Source: Pelagihabitans sp963760375 (GTDB lineage: Bacteria; Bacteroidota; Bacteroidia; Flavobacteriales; Flavobacteriaceae). From it: 64,000 nucleotides of DNA. Below the pieces are notes generated by a model. That model was not told the origin of the DNA and ran no database searches. It saw only the letters and a program-made list of their open reading frames with translations. Positions 27,004-36,366 of the stretch are shown here, piece by piece. The first letter of the stretch is position 1; each line of letters opens with the position of its first letter. Both the position numbers and the translations under genes were made by a program. The stretch spans positions 1,054,001 to 1,118,000 of the forward strand of contig CAVXCS010000007.1 in NCBI GenBank assembly GCA_963760375.1, written 5' to 3'.

Positions 27004-30000
27004 CTATTTTTTAATGATCTTGAATTCAATGGTCTCTTTATTGGTAATTGCCTTAACAAGGTACAGGCCATTGGGGAGCTCTTTGAACGATATCTTTAAA
27101 GAGCCATTTATTAAGTCCGTCAACACTTGTTTTACTAATTGCCCACCTACGGAAAAAACCAATATTTCTGCATTGCCTTGCGCTTCGAATCCATCGAAGT
27201 TCAAAACTTCTGCGACCGGGTTGGGATAGATAGTAATATTGCCAATAATAATGGTATCTGTATATATTCCTTGACAATCAGATTCTCCGGTAATAGTTAC
27301 TTTATTTTGCCCTTTTTCGAGAGGGACAATTAAGGTTTGTTTGTCTTTCGAAGCGAATTGGTAATTAAACGTAATTTCATTCACCAGAATCTCATAGGAT
27401 TTGCTTCCCGACACCTCAAATCTTGCCGTTAGGGTGGATGCATCAAAACCTTTTGAATCTATTGATAAGCGTTCATATGTGCTGATATTGATCCCAAAAC
27501 ACTGTTCAAAATCTGGCAATGCGCCTATTCGTGCGCAGATTTGATACAACCCATCGGCCAAATCATTAATGATAAGGGAATTATCAAAATCAGCTGTTCC
27601 AACTGCTGTCCCATCCAGGAACATATCGAATGTGAAGTCTTCATTCTCAATGATAATCTCTATACTTCCGTTATTCTGGCCTGCACATGTTTCATTCAAA
27701 ACGATAACCAGAATATCTTCTTGATCAAAGAAAATATCAGTTGGGCATCCATTGTCTTCCGCCGGTCCGGGTTCTAAACGACATAGGTCATCACTGTCCA
27801 GGACCCCATCGTTATCATCATCGGTATCAGCATTATCACCTATTCCATCATTGTCGTTGTCCTCAGATTCTGAAGGATCTTCCGGGAAGGCATCCATACC
27901 ATTGTCCACCCCATCTCCATCTATATCCGAATCACAAATATCGCCCTGTCCGTCATTGTCCAAGTCTGCTTGGTCGGCATTGGCTTCCAATGGGCAATTA
28001 TCATCCTCATCGGCAATCCCGTCATTGTCCAGGTCAAAGAAAGTATCGCATTCAGTTTTTACGACATCGGCATTATCAAAGATCCAGATGCCATTGGTGA
28101 TGTTATTTTGTGCTGTGGTGAGATCTCCGGGGTTCACCAGGACACAGCTAAGGTTGGGATGCCCGGAAGCATCGAGTTCAAAGCTTGCGGTATCAAAGCT
28201 TGTATTTGAATTTCTCACATCAATTTGGTTTAGAGTGCCGTTGCCACCGGTTTCGGAAATAAAGAAATTGCCGGCCCCTGCGCTTAGTAAGGCTGTGAAA
28301 TCTAATCTTGTGATGCCTGTACCAAAGCATTGGAAGGTGTCCAAAAGCGGTGTCCTGGTCAGGTCTATGGAAGTCAGGCTACTGTTATCGCTGATATCCA
28401 AGCTGTTCAGGGCGGGCATTGTACCAATAAAGCTGACCGATGTTAAAACATTGTCATTGGCCCCTTGCCCATAAATGGAAATTCTTCTCAGCACGGTATT
28501 GGCACTGGAGGCCGTAACGGAAGTAATGCCGTTCTCTTCGGCATTGAATATTTCCAGAGAAGGCAGTAAGGTCAAATTGATTGCACCGGACAATTGTGCA
28601 TTGGTAATTCTTAGTTCGCCTAAATTGGTAAAGTCCTCTAGACCACCAAGGCTTGTAATGGGCGTATTGTTATAGCCTCCATCGAGATCGATCGCATAGA
28701 CCTCGGAAGCTTTTTCAGCACAGACCTCCCCACCGGCAGTTAGCCCAGTAACAGGGCTGCCGTTAACATCGAGTATTCTGGAGGCATTACCGGGATCCAA
28801 GAAAAATGCCTTAAGGTTTTGATCCGAAAGAGAAACTGGGGTACAAACCACTGCACAAGAACTGGTACTTTGCAACTGTGAAAATGTCGGATTGTAGGCA
28901 TTTCCATTAACAATCCAATCAGAGGAAGAACCAGGATTATTAGATGCCCAAGTTTGAAGCACACAGAAGTTTGCCAGGATGAGGTTGTTAAAAATTTCTA
29001 TATCAGCAATACTTTCTAAATTTTCAAATCCAGATAGGTTTGTTAGTTGAGTATCGGATAATACGGTAGTAGGTATTTGTTTCAGCGTGGTTAGGGGTGC
29101 TATTGAACTAATTGGTGTTCCTCCATTGAATGAGGTATCGTCCTGAATTGATAACTGAAAGCCTACAATACTTTCATAACTTAGACCCCCAAAAAAATTC
29201 ACATGTTCTTGATTGTTTAAGGTTGGGTCGTAATTCAAGATTTTGGGATTATAGAAATTTAATGTTCTTAGGCTACCATTGCTAGCATTAATGGGGTTAC
29301 CATAGAAATAAAGCCTATCATTGAATACCTTGCCAAAAAGTGGGCTAATGTCTTGGGTCAAAGAAGGAATGATGGGTCTTACATTTGGCAATACTGTGGA
29401 GAAAGTTGATTCTCTAAGTTCAAATAGCTTTTCATCACCTGATTCTATTGCGTTAAAAATCAAGGCATTGTTGTAAACACCTAGGAATTCTTGAGCATCC
29501 AAACTACCAAGATCAACACCAAAAAAAGTATTTCCTCCAGCAGTAGAGAATAAGACTATGGTATCTTCAATATTATTATTTGCGTCGCTAAATAATAATG
29601 CAAGTTGATTGTTATAAATCATAGCCCCTTTATTTGATCGATTTGTTCCCTCAAAACTTCGAATGGATAGACCAACAGTTGGGATGAAATCAAATTGTTC
29701 ATTGGAATTCAAGCGGTAGAACTTTACGGCATTATTTACGCCATCTTTTGAAATTATATAAAGTTGGTTTTCAAAACTAGCAACTGATGGCCCTACACTA
29801 GCTACCCAGTCTATATTACCTACTGTAGAAAGTATGTTGGCACTATTATTAGTGTCTAAACCATAAAGTTGAAAAAAGTCTTCGAAAGAGGAAGGTACAT
29901 CTCCTGTTTTTACAAAAAAGTATAGTTTATTGTTGGCCTTTTGGAAGCGTAATGGAGCAAAATCTACCCCTGGAACTATTGTGTTAACCGTTAAAACACC

Positions 30001-30513
30001 TTCACCTGGAGAATAACTTAAGAGTCCTACTTCGGCAATACTTGCATTTGCCCTACCTGGAAAATAAAGTCTGTCATTATAAACTATCATTTCGCTGAAG
30101 AATATTTCATCAATGATAGCAGAACCATCAACAATCTGTGGAACACCATTATTAAATCGATATAAAAAATAATCGCCCGGTCTGGTTGTTTGATTGGCCA
30201 TTGCAAAATAAAGGTCGTTCTCAAATACGGTCAATGCTATGATGTCGTATTGATCCGTAAAGACACCGCCGGACGATGGGTCATAGACCAAGGTAATGTC
30301 ATTAAACTGATCCAATGAAAGTATAAAGTCGGTATTGTTTGAAGTTCCTAAATCAGCAATGAAATACATTTCACCATCAAACTCAACAAATTCTGGACTT
30401 GTAGCTTGTCCAAACTCATAGGTGTTGCCATTATTATCGACATATTCACTTATCTGCCCCCACCCTGAAACGGTAAAGCAAACTGTTAATACGATTAGTA
30501 GTACTTTTTTCAT
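27004..30513 (-). CDS. Large secreted T9SS type-A substrate with LRR-like and TSP3 repeats
   Basis: 1169 residues. A signal peptide (LLIVLTVCFTVSGWGQ) is followed by a beta-propeller-like region to about residue 420, leucine-rich-repeat-like segments (LGELRITNAQL, LNSLDISDNSSLTSIDL), aspartate-rich thrombospondin type-3 calcium repeats (DLDNDGIADEDDNCP onward), and a C-terminal T9SS type-A sorting domain (ITIYPNPVAEVLNF to the final EFKIIKK). It is exported by T9SS and cleaved or attached at the surface. The composition is AT-rich. No enzymatic domain is seen; a binding role is inferred from LRR and calcium repeats. Confidence 0.85.
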   Translation of the reverse strand: MKKVLLIVLTVCFTVSGWGQISEYVDNNGNTYEFGQATSPEFVEFDGEMYFIADLGTSNNTDFILSLDQFNDITLVYDPSSGGVFTDQYDIIALTVFENDLYFAMANQTTRPGDYFLYRFNNGVPQIVDGSAIIDEIFFSEMIVYNDRLYFPGRANASIAEVGLLSYSPGEGVLTVNTIVPGVDFAPLRFQKANNKLYFFVKTGDVPSSFEDFFQLYGLDTNNSANILSTVGNIDWVASVGPSVASFENQLYIISKDGVNNAVKFYRLNSNEQFDFIPTVGLSIRSFEGTNRSNKGAMIYNNQLALLFSDANNNIEDTIVLFSTAGGNTFFGVDLGSLDAQEFLGVYNNALIFNAIESGDEKLFELRESTFSTVLPNVRPIIPSLTQDISPLFGKVFNDRLYFYGNPINASNGSLRTLNFYNPKILNYDPTLNNQEHVNFFGGLSYESIVGFQLSIQDDTSFNGGTPISSIAPLTTLKQIPTTVLSDTQLTNLSGFENLESIADIEIFNNLILANFCVLQTWASNNPGSSSDWIVNGNAYNPTFSQLQSTSSCAVVCTPVSLSDQNLKAFFLDPGNASRILDVNGSPVTGLTAGGEVCAEKASEVYAIDLDGGYNNTPITSLGGLEDFTNLGELRITNAQLSGAINLTLLPSLEIFNAEENGITSVTASSANTVLRRISIYGQGANDNVLTSVSFIGTMPALNSLDISDNSSLTSIDLTRTPLLDTFQCFGTGITRLDFTALLSAGAGNFFISETGGNGTLNQIDVRNSNTSFDTASFELDASGHPNLSCVLVNPGDLTTAQNNITNGIWIFDNADVVKTECDTFFDLDNDGIADEDDNCPLEANADQADLDNDGQGDICDSDIDGDGVDNGMDAFPEDPSESEDNDNDGIGDNADTDDDNDGVLDSDDLCRLEPGPAEDNGCPTDIFFDQEDILVIVLNETCAGQNNGSIEIIIENEDFTFDMFLDGTAVGTADFDNSLIINDLADGLYQICARIGALPDFEQCFGINISTYERLSIDSKGFDASTLTARFEVSGSKSYEILVNEITFNYQFASKDKQTLIVPLEKGQNKVTITGESDCQGIYTDTIIIGNITIYPNPVAEVLNFDGFEAQGNAEILVFSVGGQLVKQVLTDLINGSLKISFKELPNGLYLVKAITNKETIEFKIIKK

Positions 30514-30703
30514 AACCGAGTTGCTTTTATTTGATTATCTAAAATTTTTACGATTTGATAAGGGCTTTCGAAATTTTCCATTAATGCAAGCCCAAATACA
30601 TACATTAGATAGGCTTATGTTATTAGAATAAATACTGATACTCTAGGTTTTGTCTACTTCCTAGATGAAACTTGATGAAATCTCAATGAATTAACAAGTT
30701 GAA

Positions 30704-32032
30704 TTAATTTTTAATCGTCTTGATTTCACTTATGTATTTTGATGACAGTTCGCTTACGTATATTTTATTGGAAAAGCTGATTTGAAAAGATGTGACATCA
30801 TTTACCTGACCTTCGGCAGTAAGTGAACCGGCAAATGAGTTAACATTTCCGTTTATTTCTAACTGTACCAAATAATTGCTCTGACTTGATCCATTAGGAT
30901 CAAAAAGATTTACCTGTACTAAATATGTGCCTTGTGGTGCGTTCTCTTCCCAATAAATATTTTCTGGACCACCGCCATCGACATCATCTACATCAAGAAT
31001 ACCACCAGAAGCAGAACCTGGATTGGAATAATCAATCCTGTTTCCACTTGGTTCTGTTACCCACAGATCTACATCGGCCACAGAGTTCCATGTGAGAGTT
31101 ACTTTGACTTGACCAAAGCCAGTATTCAAAGCACCTAGGGCTGCACTTATATTATCCTCATTCTCTTGATTTACGGAATCTAAAACATCTTTAAATTCTT
31201 TAATTACAGATAAAAAGAATTCACTACATGCCGCAAAATTTGGAGTTGGTGGCGCACACTGGACAATGTTGATGCCAGCTGAAAGAAGTTGAGAACCGTT
31301 AAAAATATCTTGATCAGCTTCCACAGCACCTCTATCTATCAAGAGTGATCCGAATCCAATTGCAAACCCACCACAAGTAGTGAGTAGTGGAAATGCAGTA
31401 CCCGCAGATGCCAATGTAGCTATAATCGATGTAGTACAAAATATGCCACCGAGAGTTACACTTAGTAGCTCGCTGGCAAATATAAATCCATCCACCAAAT
31501 CTTCTTCTGACTTTGCATTCTTTCCATTGAACACTTTGGATGATGTAGATTTGAAAATTGGATCATTTTCATCTAATTCTATGTTTCTGAAATATTGGAA
31601 ATCACCTTCTTTCAAATATGCGATATCAAGTTTTCTATAATCTTCCTTAAACTGAAACAAGTAAACTTCGTTCTCAGAGGTCGTTATTTGAGTGGGTAAT
31701 TGAGTGACTTCGTCGAATTTAAGAAGCATAAATTCATCATTGGATTTTACAAAAGTACCGTCAAATAAGCCATCCAAATCTTCGTCAACAACAGTGGCTA
31801 TAATACCATCCGTATTAACAAATGTAAATGGAGTTGTAGTGTTTTCGAAGTAGGTAAGAGCCCAACCATCAAAAAGTTCAGTTTGATTTTCAACTTGCTC
31901 CGTCGCCGAAGAGTCATCATCCTTAATGGTTACTACTGTGTCTTCGTTTTCACATGAGCCACTCAGAGTTATGACTATTACAAAAAAGAATAATTTTAAT
32001 AGCTTGGTTGTGGTAATATTTTTTAGGGACAT
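30704..32032 (-). CDS. Lipoprotein with C-terminal DUF2135/YfaP-like domain
   Basis: 442 residues from ATG 32032, chosen because it gives a clean lipoprotein signal (FFFVIVITLSGSC). The first 250 residues match nothing I know but contain a hydrophobic Gly/Ala stretch. Residues of about 310-400 show the DUF2135-like pattern: VTLTWNSVADVDLWVTEPSG, then GGILDVDDVDGGGPENIYW and GTYLVQVNLFDPNG. This beta-sandwich is found in envelope and surface proteins. Neighbour of a DUF3575-like gene on the same strand, 66 bases apart. Confidence 0.68.
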   Translation of the reverse strand: MSLKNITTTKLLKLFFFVIVITLSGSCENEDTVVTIKDDDSSATEQVENQTELFDGWALTYFENTTTPFTFVNTDGIIATVVDEDLDGLFDGTFVKSNDEFMLLKFDEVTQLPTQITTSENEVYLFQFKEDYRKLDIAYLKEGDFQYFRNIELDENDPIFKSTSSKVFNGKNAKSEEDLVDGFIFASELLSVTLGGIFCTTSIIATLASAGTAFPLLTTCGGFAIGFGSLLIDRGAVEADQDIFNGSQLLSAGINIVQCAPPTPNFAACSEFFLSVIKEFKDVLDSVNQENEDNISAALGALNTGFGQVKVTLTWNSVADVDLWVTEPSGNRIDYSNPGSASGGILDVDDVDGGGPENIYWEENAPQGTYLVQVNLFDPNGSSQSNYLVQLEINGNVNSFAGSLTAEGQVNDVTSFQISFSNKIYVSELSSKYISEIKTIKN

Positions 32033-32097
32033 TTTCTTTTTTTTATACATGATTCACTGTTTTTATTGTTAAATTTTAAATAGCAGGGTTGTCAGGG

Positions 32098-32901
32098 CTA
32101 AAAGCGCACACCTAAATTAAAACCAGCCCTAACCCCACCCCAGTTGCCTTTATTAGCCATTTCTACTCCCTCACTGGAAATTTCGATTGTAGTCTCACTG
32201 AGGGGTATGTTGATATCTTCCAATTCGGTTTTTAATAATTGTTGTTCATTAACAGACAAAGGTCTACTAGGTATGCCTGACAATTCACCGCTATGTGTGC
32301 CAAAATTTGGCCCCATTATCCACCAGTCCAGTACAATTCTTTGACCAAAATTCATCTGCGTACCCAATAAAACCCCAAAAGTATTTGCAGAAATATCACC
32401 CGCGGTAACCAACATTTCAAAGGTGCCATCATCCCGCTCAAATTCTAGAATTTCTGCGTTCTCTATATTGTATTTTGAGTGCTTGTAAAATGGAGCGAGA
32501 TAAATTCCTTTTCCAAATCCTTTGCCTAAATAAAAACGAACTTCAGGTATATAGCTAATATAGCCTACGGACATAGCATTGAGCATATTGACCAATTCTT
32601 CATCTTCTTCATCTATTCGTTTCAATATTTGATCTCTGAATGGAATACTACTGCCCTCTGGAATATTGGCGTATGTAAAACTTATCGATATTACCCTGGT
32701 AAGCACCCTTTCGGCTTGAAATTGATAGTTGCCAAAAGCGATGCTCGTTAAATTAAATTTAAGGAGGTTCCTTCTGTTCTGATAAAGGGGCGTTTCAGGG
32801 TTTTGTGTACCAATCGACGTATCGTTTTCCAATTGCTGTGCGTGGGTCTGGAATGCACTCTGTAAAAAGATAATGGCTACGAGTAACTTTAGATTTCTCA
32901 T
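32098..32901 (-). CDS. DUF3575-like outer-membrane barrel protein
   Basis: 267 residues. A signal peptide (LLVAIIFLQSAFQTHAQ) is followed by alternating strands typical of a small barrel: NLLKFNLTSIAFGNYQFQAE, ERVLTRVISISFTYANI, YIPEVRFYLGKGFGKGIYLA and GVLLGTQMNFGQRIVLDWW, ending in RAGFNLGVRF with the C-terminal Phe usual for outer-membrane proteins. The DUF3575 assignment rests on overall pattern and is moderate. It precedes the DUF2135-like lipoprotein, suggesting a shared envelope role. Confidence 0.62.
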   Translation of the reverse strand: MRNLKLLVAIIFLQSAFQTHAQQLENDTSIGTQNPETPLYQNRRNLLKFNLTSIAFGNYQFQAERVLTRVISISFTYANIPEGSSIPFRDQILKRIDEEDEELVNMLNAMSVGYISYIPEVRFYLGKGFGKGIYLAPFYKHSKYNIENAEILEFERDDGTFEMLVTAGDISANTFGVLLGTQMNFGQRIVLDWWIMGPNFGTHSGELSGIPSRPLSVNEQQLLKTELEDINIPLSETTIEISSEGVEMANKGNWGGVRAGFNLGVRF

Positions 32902-33333
32902 TTTGGTTGCTTATTCGGTTTTTTAGACCAAAGCAAAGTCATCCAATACGCTTAAGGGGGAGTGCGATTTTTCAGGTAAGTTCAATTACTTGTGATGTAT
33001 GTTACAAGCAATGGCAACATGCTTTATGATACCAGCAATTTCTTAAAGCGATCGCTAGAAGAAATGATTAAAGATTCAGGCTATTCGAATATATTTCAAT
33101 CATAGGAGGTGTGAAATACCCAAAATCACGTATTTCCAAATCAGTAATGGGTCGTTTATCGATGAATTTGAGCGGTATGTCCAAATTTATGGAGATATGG
33201 TTTGGATAGAAACGTTGGAGAATGAAGTTTTCTTTTTGAATTCTCTCATAGAGGATCTTGCAAAAACTGGAAATGAGAAGTTACAAAATCATTTATTGGA
33301 TAGGGGTTTTGGGCTACCGGTAAACTGGTCCTT
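32902..33333. other. Intergenic stretch with a possible coding relic
   Basis: No supported gene. On the plus strand, about 33105-33337 reads without stop as protein-like sequence (FIDEFERYVQIYGDMVWIET, then FLNSLIEDLAKTGNEKL) ending in PVNWSF, but has no start codon in frame. It may be the end of a decayed gene, or chance. Confidence 0.3.
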
Positions 33334-34104
33334 TTAATAAAAGTGGTATTTGTTACAGTACTCGATAATTTCCGCGGTCGTTTCAAAATCGAGTTTTTTC
33401 AGGATATTCTTTCTGTGTACCTCCACTGTCCTGGGACTGATGCTCAGCTTGTCCGCAATTTGTTTGGTGGAGTTGCTGGTGGCCAATAACCCTACCACAT
33501 CGGTCTCCCTGTTGGACAGTGCATCGTGGAAGAATTCTTTTGAATAATTTTTTTTGAAGATGGTCTCATATTCGTTCTGCTTATTCAACAATTTGCAACT
33601 CCCGATGATCGGGATCGGTTTTTCCTCCCCAACGATGGTATTGTGCGAATACCCGATGATGGGTCTTCCGTTAGGGTCGAAAAAGATGGGTGTCTGTTGT
33701 ACGTGCATATTCTTGTAAACCCCCGTGCTGTTTCGGATGCGATACTTCCAGGTGTAGATCACTTCCTTGCGCTGCTCCAAACTGAGCGATTCCATGGTAA
33801 AAACCATTAGTTCCTCAAATAACTTGAGCAGTAAGGGCAGATCTTCCGGATGATAAAAAGGGAGGTAGTAATTCAGGCCTTCCTTCATCATCCGTTCCCT
33901 GTCAAGCCCCAGGGTCTTTTCAAAATTTTTGCTGATAAATTCATAGCCGCCGTTTGAGGTATTGGTGATGAGGATAAAGGATTCGAGTGGGGGAAGATAA
34001 TTGTTCAGTTCTTCCAAACGCTCAATGTACTTCTTTACATATTTGCCGTCATAATTATTGTTCGAATCAAATATTTGGCTGTAAGTGCTGTAGAGTTCAT
34101 ACAT
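33334..34104 (-). CDS. PAS-domain LuxR-type transcriptional regulator
   Basis: 256 residues. A PAS-like fold over about residues 40-165 (ESFILITNTSNGGYEFISKN onward, YTWKYRIRNSTGVYKN) is followed by a C-terminal LuxR/GerE HTH: RETDVVGLLATSNSTKQIAD, then KLSISPRTVEVHRKNILKKL. Flavobacteria carry many such PAS-LuxR proteins; the signal is unknown. It stands alone on the minus strand. Confidence 0.85.
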   Translation of the reverse strand: MYELYSTYSQIFDSNNNYDGKYVKKYIERLEELNNYLPPLESFILITNTSNGGYEFISKNFEKTLGLDRERMMKEGLNYYLPFYHPEDLPLLLKLFEELMVFTMESLSLEQRKEVIYTWKYRIRNSTGVYKNMHVQQTPIFFDPNGRPIIGYSHNTIVGEEKPIPIIGSCKLLNKQNEYETIFKKNYSKEFFHDALSNRETDVVGLLATSNSTKQIADKLSISPRTVEVHRKNILKKLDFETTAEIIEYCNKYHFY

Positions 34105-34543
34105 AAATTATGGCTTTTAATTCTAAAAAAACAACGCATTGATCTGAAACGACCTAAAATCCTGAACCGCTTCTTCCAAAAAGGAGTTTGAGCTTTCCGG
34201 ATTCTTTGATCTGCAAAGTTTGTTTTTATTATCTGGTTGGTCTTAAAATGAAATAACCTTATCTACTAAGAAACTTAGTAAAATGGAAACCAAGAAATAG
34301 GTAAGAAATAATAAGATTAAAGGGGAATGGTTCAATATACTTAAAAAAATGTTAAAGTACCTTATAAATGGCTCTAGCAGCCCATATTTTTTGATAAGAT
34401 CACAAGCCAATGTCAAGTTATGATCAAATGGCCAATTGTGGAGTGCCCCATTGGTATTTATCTTTAAAGCGGAGCATGGGAAAGTGCCCTTTTCTTTGCC
34501 TCGTTTGTTTTGGGCAAGCAAAAGAAATGAGGGGAAAGCACAC

Positions 34544-34591
34544 ATGGCGGGAAATACGTCCTTCGGCCGTGAGTCCCGCCCGAACGTTTTG
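34544..34591 (+). repeat. REP-like palindromic element, copy A
   Basis: GGCGGGA (34546-34552) pairs with TCCCGCC (34574-34580), with an inner CTTCGG tract, then CGAACGTTTTG. One of five copies between 34.5 and 36.3 kb. Copies A and C also share the 40-60 bases before the palindrome (GGCAAGCAAAAGA region). Confidence 0.8.
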
Positions 34592-34649
34592 GACATACAA
34601 AAGCAGGCATTGCATGGATTTTTAGAAATTAATTTATTTGGGTATCACT

Positions 34650-34692
34650 TTGGCGGGAATTGCCTTGCGGCGAGTCCCGCCCGAACGTTTTG
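34650..34692 (+). repeat. REP-like palindromic element, copy B (short-loop variant)
   Basis: GGCGGGA (34652-34658) and TCCCGCC (34675-34681) with a shortened centre (GCCTTGCGGCGAG). It is followed by an A-tract and a small hairpin ending in T-runs (AAAACCA with TGGTTTT). Apart from copies A and B, nothing is recognised in 34105-34831. Confidence 0.8.
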
Positions 34693-34831
34693 AAGATAAA
34701 AACCAAGCCAAATGGTTTTTGTTTCTGTCTGCTCAATATTTCAGAAAAACAAATTTTTGGAATTTCAAATCAATGTAAGTGAAACCGATACTAATTTTTA
34801 AATTCCTAAATCCCTTAATTATGGGACCCAT

Positions 34832-35302
34832 TCATTGAACTTTAAAACTAAATTTATTTTGCATTATGTAACTGGATATGACAGATACAATAACTGTAAA
34901 GAATCTGGATGGCGTTGGGTAAAAAAGAAAGATATCTACAAGTAGTTTCATTGATAAATAACTAATTAGCAAGGCCACTATCCCAGTAGTTAAATATCTT
35001 ATGAATTGTGTGCCCATTGGTAATGTTGATTCGGAAAACACGATATATCTGTTTAGTAAAAATCCAACACAAAAAGTGATAGGAAATACAATAAACAAAG
35101 AGGCAATATGTGGACTTAATACTACAATGGATAAATCAAGATTATGCTTACTTAAAAGGAAATGAAAACAAAGAAAATATAAAGTAATATCTAACACTAA
35201 ATTGCTGCTTCCGCAAACCGCATATCGATATGTTTTAAGCGGGATAAAATGTTTAAAAATAAAATAGAACGAGTCAATTACATTGAGAAGAAAATATTTC
35301 AT
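34832..35302 (-). CDS. GtrA family membrane protein
   Basis: 156 residues with four hydrophobic helices and the GtrA pattern: YRYAVCGSSNLVLDITLYFL, ITFCVGFLLNRYIVF, FIRYLTTGIVALLISYLSM and a basic ending (SYIMQNKFSF). GtrA proteins are thought to help move or present lipid-linked sugars for surface glycans. The gene is strongly AT-rich and stands between REP-like repeats near an integrase relic, so it may be acquired. No glycosyltransferase partner is nearby. Confidence 0.8.
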   Translation of the reverse strand: MKYFLLNVIDSFYFIFKHFIPLKTYRYAVCGSSNLVLDITLYFLCFHFLLSKHNLDLSIVVLSPHIASLFIVFPITFCVGFLLNRYIVFSESTLPMGTQFIRYLTTGIVALLISYLSMKLLVDIFLFYPTPSRFFTVIVSVISSYIMQNKFSFKVQ

Positions 35303-35413
35303 TTTGTATTAAGCATAATCTAATTTGCCATGTATTGCAACAATTGGATATAGCTGTTAGCTAGATATCCTTAATATGAGCTAAGATAATAAATCCTTTA
35401 TGTTCTTGCATGA

Positions 35414-35485
35414 TTAGTTCGCTACATGGGCATATATCTCGGTTGTTTTGGCGGAACCATGCTCCAATAGAATTTGAACGTCCAA
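35414..35485 (-). pseudogene. Tyrosine recombinase (integrase) C-terminal remnant
   Basis: On the minus strand, about 23 codons read NLDVQILLEHGSAKTTEIYA, then HVAN and a stop. This matches the end of tyrosine recombinases, including the catalytic Tyr in TTEIYAHV and the LLEHGSAKTT block (usually LLGHxSxKTT). The frame is blocked upstream by TGA, so only the last part of the gene survives. Its position about 1 kb from two tRNA genes suits a lost integrative element. Confidence 0.65.
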
Positions 35486-35537
35486 ATTTCACTTCCGTAC
35501 TCGAATAGATGGGTTTCAAAACTTCTTGTTGATATAT

Positions 35538-35596
35538 GGGGCCTGGCTCCGTTAAGAATCGCTGAAGCCTTGGAAGCGATTTAGGAGCTGGGCCCC
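35538..35596. repeat. Long imperfect hairpin with two nested stems
   Basis: The outer arms GGGGCCTGGCTCC and GGAGCTGGGCCCC match at 11 of 13 positions; a perfect inner stem AATCGCT / AGCGATT has an 11-base loop. It lies 50 bases from the integrase remnant. It may be a mobile-element end, a structured RNA or a terminator; a short T-run (GGTTTT) follows. Confidence 0.6.
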
Positions 35597-35746
35597 GGTT
35601 TTAATTCAGCGCATTAAAATTGCCTCTCGAGAAAGTGCCCTTTTCTTTTGGTTCGTTTATTCATGTAAGATCTTTTTTACTGTATGGAATTCATGAATGC
35701 TGCGCATTTCTTTTTGGCAAGCAAAAGATATGAGAGGAAAGCACAT

Positions 35747-35794
35747 ATGGCGAGAATTACGTCCTTCGGCCGTGAGTCCCGCCCGAACTTTTTG
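35747..35794 (+). repeat. REP-like palindromic element, copy C
   Basis: GGCGAGA (35749-35755) with TCCCGCC (35777-35783), one mismatch relative to the other copies, inner CTTCGG tract, ending CGAACTTTTTG. Upstream bases resemble those before copy A. Confidence 0.75.
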
Positions 35795-36130
35795 AGAGCG
35801 TAACTGGGTTAAGCCGGGAGTTATTTCCTTTGGGCGCGTGACACCCCTGTGCAACAGAGTTGAAAAAGGAAAGCCGTGTATTTAGACTTGGGTCACCATT
35901 GGTCATATGAAGGTTTTTCTGAAATAACAATGCCGCCAGCGGAAGTGCGTTTCGCAAGGCGAAAAAGAGCATATAGCGGTACGCGGCATTTGTGGTTTTG
36001 GCCGTTGCCAAAAATTTCCTTAAAACCTTCTTGATTTTTTGCTTCGTTTTATTCATGTGAATTCTAATTCGTTTTAAGGAATTCATGAATATTTCGTATT
36101 TGCATCAAGGCAAAATGAAGGGGAATATAT

Positions 36131-36175
36131 ATGGCGGGAATTTCCTTTCGGCGAGTCCCGCCCGAACGTTTTGAA
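36131..36175 (+). repeat. REP-like palindromic element, copy D (short-loop variant)
   Basis: GGCGGGA (36133-36139) and TCCCGCC (36156-36162) with a short centre as in copy B; ends CGAACGTTTTGAAG. Confidence 0.8.
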
Positions 36176-36233
36176 GTGGAAAATCCATTATTCCATGATT
36201 TTCATTCGGCATAGTTTGGATATGAGTATTCAA

Positions 36234-36284
36234 GTGGCGGGAATTACGTCCTTCGGCCGTGAGTCCCGCCCGAACGTTTTGAAG
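36234..36284 (+). repeat. REP-like palindromic element, copy E
   Basis: GGCGGGA (36236-36242) and TCCCGCC (36264-36270), centre identical to copy A, followed by GAAGATAAAAACCAAGCC as in copy B and a small AAGCC/GGCTT hairpin with T-runs. The rest of 35303-36401 apart from the listed repeats, remnant and terminator holds no gene I can support. Confidence 0.8.
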
Positions 36285-36366
36285 ATAAAAACCAAGCCTA
36301 AAGGCTTTGTTTTTTGTTTGCTCCCCCATTTACCAAAACAAGTTTTAGGCATGGCTCGCAAACAAA

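Noticed and set aside
27752..28474. 240-codon plus-strand frame rich in Ser/Pro
   Set aside because: Antisense to the Asp-rich TSP3 repeats of the large T9SS substrate; the Ser/Pro richness is the complement of GAT/GAC codons.
33105..33337. Possible plus-strand gene fragment
   Set aside because: Protein-like reading but no start codon in frame, no known family, and it overlaps the end of the convergent LuxR gene; kept only as an intergenic note.
35757..36086. 109-codon minus-strand frame
   Set aside because: Runs through REP copy C and ends in repeat-derived sequence; no domain or signal supports it.
34544..36284. CRISPR array
   Set aside because: The five repeats are unevenly spaced (60 to more than 1000 bases), carry long arms, and have no unique equal-length spacers or cas genes nearby.
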